In this document: one piece after another, positions 61,161 through 64,000 of the stretch
How the letters are laid out: each line of letters begins with the position of its first letter
Numbering within the stretch: position 1 is the stretch's first letter
Assembly: GCA_013361095.1 (NCBI GenBank)
Contig: JAATWA010000003.1
Location: 115,183 to 179,182 of the forward strand
DNA length: 64,000 nt
Direction of reading: 5' to 3'
Origin: Pseudanabaena biceps
Lineage (GTDB): Bacteria; Cyanobacteriota; Cyanobacteriia; Pseudanabaenales; Pseudanabaenaceae
Translations under genes and position numbers: made by a program
The notes under the pieces: generated by a model
What the model was told of the DNA's origin: nothing
The model's database searches: none
What the model saw: only the letters and a program-made list of their open reading frames with translations

Positions 61161-61964
61161 ATGGCAAGACTATCGCAAATTCATCCAGTTTTCTATCATC
61201 TACGCGTCCAACAAAAGCGGGTTGTTCGCCACGCATCTGATTTGCTGACTATAAAAAAATTTGCTACCGAGCGATCGCCTGATAATCTTCTCCACAAGTG
61301 TAAATCCCACAAATCTCTATTGCGGAGAAAACTGGGAACTTCAGATCCAGCTTTGCAAGAAGGCAAGGTCATTAATTTACAAATTGCTCGTCAGACTATC
61401 GATGGAATTTTAATCAAACCCCATGAAACTTTTTCCTTTTGGAAGTTATTAGGAAAAACGACATCTGAGAAAGGATATGTAGAAGGACTACAATTGTCGC
61501 GGGGTGAAGTGAGAACTGGTATTGGTGGCGGGCTTTGTCAATTAGCAAATCTGCTCTATTGGTTAGCTTTGCATAGCCCTCTAGAAGTTGTGGAACGACA
61601 TCATCATAGCTTCGATCCATTCCCAGACGAGCGGCGCGTATTACCGTTTGGCAGTGGAGCTAGTGTTTTTTATAATTATGTAGATCTGCGATTTTATAAT
61701 CCGACTGATATCACTTTTCAAATTAGAGTTTGGTTAACGGATGATCATTTAAAGGGCGCAATCTATGCGGATCGAGAATGGAGGTATTCCTATCATATTG
61801 TCGAAAAGAATCATCGTTTCTTACAGCAAGACGGTAAAAATTATCGTGAGAATGAAATTTGGCGAAAAGTATTTAATCGTCATAGTGGGGAATTTTTAAA
61901 AGAAGAAATGATGATCAAGAATTTCTCAGAAGTGAAATATGCGCTTACCGAGTTAGGGGATTAA
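61161..61964 (+). CDS. VanW-family protein
   Basis: The protein (start ATG 61161) matches the VanW domain: GKVINLQIARQTIDGILIKPHETFSFWKLLGKTTSEKGYVEGLQLSRGEVRTGIGGGLCQLANLLYWLAL. Its only known association is with vancomycin-resistance clusters of one type, where its function is not established. No other glycopeptide-resistance gene is here. It is convergent with the aspartic-protease pair and lies apart from the plasmid genes on either side. Confidence 0.85.
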   Translation: MARLSQIHPVFYHLRVQQKRVVRHASDLLTIKKFATERSPDNLLHKCKSHKSLLRRKLGTSDPALQEGKVINLQIARQTIDGILIKPHETFSFWKLLGKTTSEKGYVEGLQLSRGEVRTGIGGGLCQLANLLYWLALHSPLEVVERHHHSFDPFPDERRVLPFGSGASVFYNYVDLRFYNPTDITFQIRVWLTDDHLKGAIYADREWRYSYHIVEKNHRFLQQDGKNYRENEIWRKVFNRHSGEFLKEEMMIKNFSEVKYALTELGD

Positions 61965-61979
61965 GCAGCAACTTGCTAC

Positions 61980-62405
61980 TTATACCATTGACGACTTCGG
62001 GCGCAATTCAAACAGAGATCTCGATCTGTAAAAACACACATCAAACTCTAGGAAAAAATTCATCCGACCCAATAAGATTGGCACATCATCTGTTTGGCTC
62101 CATGCAAATACCAATGTTACTGGATGAAAATCACCAATTTGTGCAGACAATACTAAACCCTTTGCCTCAACTGTTGCCAAATTGCCAGCTAATTGCACAG
62201 AAAAATTTTGCTCTTCCCAAATAGCACCCAGATCGCAACCCACTGAATACGGTAAGACATTAACACTAGCACCAGTATCCAAAAGTCCAGACACAGTGAT
62301 CGAGATTTGCCCATAAGTCAAGGTCAGAGGCAAGTTTGGTACTACATCTACATCACCATAAATATCCTTTGCCTCTAAAAATGGAAAACTCTGAGCCTCA
62401 ATCAT
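61980..62405 (-). CDS. Retropepsin-like aspartic protease
   Basis: The 141-residue protein contains the single catalytic aspartate of retroviral-type proteases, D43 in GLLDTGASVNVLPYSVG, and the second-half LLGRMNFFLEFDVCFYRS motif (ILGxxxF). Such enzymes act as homodimers. Its start overlaps the end of the DUF2281 gene by 8 bases, so they form one operon. The 3' end is 15 bases from the convergent VanW gene. The substrate is unknown; cleavage of its partner is an open idea. Confidence 0.78.
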   Translation of the reverse strand: MIEAQSFPFLEAKDIYGDVDVVPNLPLTLTYGQISITVSGLLDTGASVNVLPYSVGCDLGAIWEEQNFSVQLAGNLATVEAKGLVLSAQIGDFHPVTLVFAWSQTDDVPILLGRMNFFLEFDVCFYRSRSLFELRPKSSMV

Positions 62406-62634
62406 GGCTTTGTTTTTGCTTAGTTTCTTCTAATAATGTTGCTAGTGTTTGCGCCGCTTTGTGTGAATTTAAAGGTGTCACAACTTGGTAAGTTTTTCCA
62501 GCTTGTAATAGTGACAGTTCGGACTTTGGTTGGGAATAACGATGCTTAAGAAATTGAATAAAATCAACCAGCAAATTCTGAGCCTCTTCGGGCAATGCAT
62601 CAATATCTTGATGAACTTGTTCGAGTTGAATCAT
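62398..62634 (-). CDS. DUF2281-family small protein
   Basis: The 78-residue protein begins with the DUF2281 motif: IDALPEEAQNLLVDFIQFLKHRY, then a short tail. DUF2281 proteins are frequent in cyanobacteria, often next to toxin-like or protease-like genes, and are suspected antitoxin-type partners. Here it precedes the retropepsin-like gene with an 8-base overlap. A regulatory or antitoxin-like role is inferred only. Confidence 0.72.
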   Translation of the reverse strand: MIQLEQVHQDIDALPEEAQNLLVDFIQFLKHRYSQPKSELSLLQAGKTYQVVTPLNSHKAAQTLATLLEETKQKQSHD

Positions 62635-62822
62635 AGTTTTACCTCAATTGGTGAGCAAGCTTCTCACTTATTTCGATCATCATACAACCTCATAACTCAC
62701 CCCATTCGCTTTAAATGCCGATCCACTTTTACTTTTACTTTATTTATTTTGCTTGGCACGTTGCTTGATTCAACAAATATGCAAAATTACTAATGCTTTG
62801 TCTGTGGGTTAACTTCGTGTAA

Positions 62823-63695
62823 TCATCTCTGTTCCTGTCTTTGCTTTTGACTTTCAGCGATTACTTTAAGGGCGAGATCGACGTTCTTGGCATCTTTTAC
62901 GGTGACTTGATTTTGGGTGATTTCTAATCCTTGCTGTACGAGTAGATGTGCATATTTGATTGAGCCTTCTGTTATGGTTTTGGATTCTAAGGTCAGGGTA
63001 TCTGTGGTCTGTTTCCATGTCGCTCTGTATTTGCCTTCGTTTCCCTTACGCTCAAATACCAGTTGCCCGCCTTGTTGTTCGATATAATCACTCTTCAACG
63101 CTAATATCTCTCGCCACTGCGAGGCTACTTGTTTCGCTAACATCTCGCTATCTCTGGACATGGCAAGGGTTGCTTTTTCGGTTATGCTCTCGCCTTCTAT
63201 CAGTTCTTGGATGCGATTAATATAGTTTTCACTTTTACCGAGATACTGGGCGGTTTGTCTCCATTCTTCTAGTTTCTGGATATCAGTAACTATGGTGTTT
63301 GCTGTTTTTTCTTCTAGCTTTTCCATTGCAGGGAATGGGACAATTTTGCCGTCGATATAATCTCCCAATGGCTCGAAGTGGATTCCCCATGTGTTGCGAT
63401 GTCCTTGAAAGGTCTGTAATTCCTTGGCTCCATGCTTTTCCATTCCCTTCCATTGTTTCTGATACTCCGTATCGCTCAGCATTTCCTGTGTGATTAGGTA
63501 TTGCTTGCCCACCCGCAGGGCGACTTTCTGTTCTCCTGCATAGGCGATCGCGATGTCTCCTTCTTTAATTCCATAGGCGGAGTAGGGTTCATATCTCCTC
63601 GTCGTGTGACATCTGCCATGCCCTCGCATGGCTTCGATACAGGTAGTTACTGGTAATGGGTTCACTTCTCCATGCATTTTGAGGGGATAAACCAT
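62823..63695 (-). CDS. Plasmid protein downstream of the mobilization gene, unknown function
   Basis: The 290-residue soluble protein is not recognised. The N-terminal half has beta-strand pattern (YGIKEGDIAIAYAGEQKVALRVGKQYLITQEM) reminiscent of a PUA/ASCH-like barrel. The C-terminal half is helical with an EQQGGQLVFERKGNEGKYRATW strand pair. It lies 22 bases after the mobilization-type gene on the same strand, so probably belongs to the same transcript and to plasmid transfer or replication. Confidence 0.5.
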   Translation of the reverse strand: MVYPLKMHGEVNPLPVTTCIEAMRGHGRCHTTRRYEPYSAYGIKEGDIAIAYAGEQKVALRVGKQYLITQEMLSDTEYQKQWKGMEKHGAKELQTFQGHRNTWGIHFEPLGDYIDGKIVPFPAMEKLEEKTANTIVTDIQKLEEWRQTAQYLGKSENYINRIQELIEGESITEKATLAMSRDSEMLAKQVASQWREILALKSDYIEQQGGQLVFERKGNEGKYRATWKQTTDTLTLESKTITEGSIKYAHLLVQQGLEITQNQVTVKDAKNVDLALKVIAESQKQRQEQR

Positions 63696-63717
63696 TTGGA
63701 TGGGTTGCCTGTGATTT

Positions 63718-64000
63718 TTACTGGTTGTTCTGATGAACTAAATTTAGTTTCTGCTCGATTTGACTTAGGGGATTCGCTTTAGTATTAGGTTGAGTGTTTG
63801 ACTGTAAGTGCTGTGGTTCTTGATCTATCGGTAGTTTTGACTGCGGTAGGGTTGGCGATGAAGGTGCGGTAAGAGCTTCACGATCTCGCTCTGGGTCATA
63901 TTTCACGCCCATCATGGCGAGATTTTTCCACGACATTTCAATTAAGCTTGCTTTTATTGACTGACCCTCGTAGAGATAGGTAATCCCGTTGATTCTGCCG
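63718..64000 (-). CDS. C-terminal part of a probable mobilization (relaxase-like) protein, open at window edge
   Basis: The frame is open from the window edge to a stop at 63718. The visible residues GRINGITYLYEGQSIKASL, then EMSWKNLAMMGVKYDPERD resemble the segment after the nuclease domain in cyanobacterial plasmid relaxases (G-x-x-x-G-I-x-Y...G-x-x-x-K-A-S...). The remaining 60 residues are a low-complexity Pro/Gln/Ser tail. The catalytic part lies beyond the window. The relaxase reading is inference from this short stretch. Confidence 0.5.
   Translation of the reverse strand, partial: GRINGITYLYEGQSIKASLIEMSWKNLAMMGVKYDPERDREALTAPSSPTLPQSKLPIDQEPQHLQSNTQPNTKANPLSQIEQKLNLVHQNNQ

Overview
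The window looks like accessory DNA from a cyanobacterium. The octamer GCGATCGC and its core CGATCG recur throughout, and several genes match systems best known from cyanobacteria: CoaR/CoaT cobalt efflux, ZiaR-type zinc sensing, NrsD-like nickel efflux, Rpp/Nrs-type two-component pairs, and a VKOR fused to a thioredoxin domain. A filamentous Pseudanabaena-like host is my guess only. The right end carries plasmid backbone genes (the C-terminus of a probable mobilization protein, an N6-methylase and a polymerase-like protein). The window is therefore probably a large plasmid or a plasmid-derived island.

Layout. 1-9.5 kb: a quinone-reductase-like gene cut by the window edge, a UmuD-like protease, a possible Rad52-like protein preceded by a perfect 40-bp palindrome, an epoxide hydrolase, an IS remnant, an osmoprotectant ABC transporter with a fused permease-binding protein, a MITE-like element, an AAA ATPase/nuclease and a tyrosine recombinase. 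9.6-18.4 kb: a two-component system with COG4705-type membrane proteins, MFS and PepSY proteins, UppP, and a ChrB-like regulator divergent from a cation transporter. 18.4-28.3 kb: a DNase I-fold gene split by an IS630 element, a second MFS gene, a phosphoesterase, a complete fluoride-resistance operon (riboswitch, CLC-F, two CrcB, DUF190) and a pile-up of nested IS remnants. 28.5-32.9 kb: a 1426-residue calcium-repeat exoprotein with a nucleotidase-like domain.

33-56 kb is a metal-homeostasis region: NrsD-like exporter, DsbA-like protein, ArsR-family regulator, YnfA, a HupE-like permease with a two-component system, CoaR with CoaT, Lgt, VKOR, cation transporters, split chromate transporter, MntP, and a zinc/cadmium P-type ATPase with a ZiaR-like repressor. 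Two identical 1121-bp IS copies have recently inserted, each with a 7-bp target duplication, inside coaT and the VKOR gene. Fragments of a multicopper oxidase, of ATPase 3' ends and of an NrsD-like gene record further rearrangement.

56-64 kb is plasmid backbone. Its most unusual gene (56898-59264, minus) encodes a single-chain protein with the aspartate motif DFDGD and surrounding features of two-barrel RNA polymerases (the RNA polymerase beta-prime / QDE-1 / YonO superfamily). It sits with an N6-adenine methylase, small plasmid proteins of unknown role (one a membrane protein with a SAP-like tail) and the mobilization-related genes. This is the best candidate in the window for an undescribed system.
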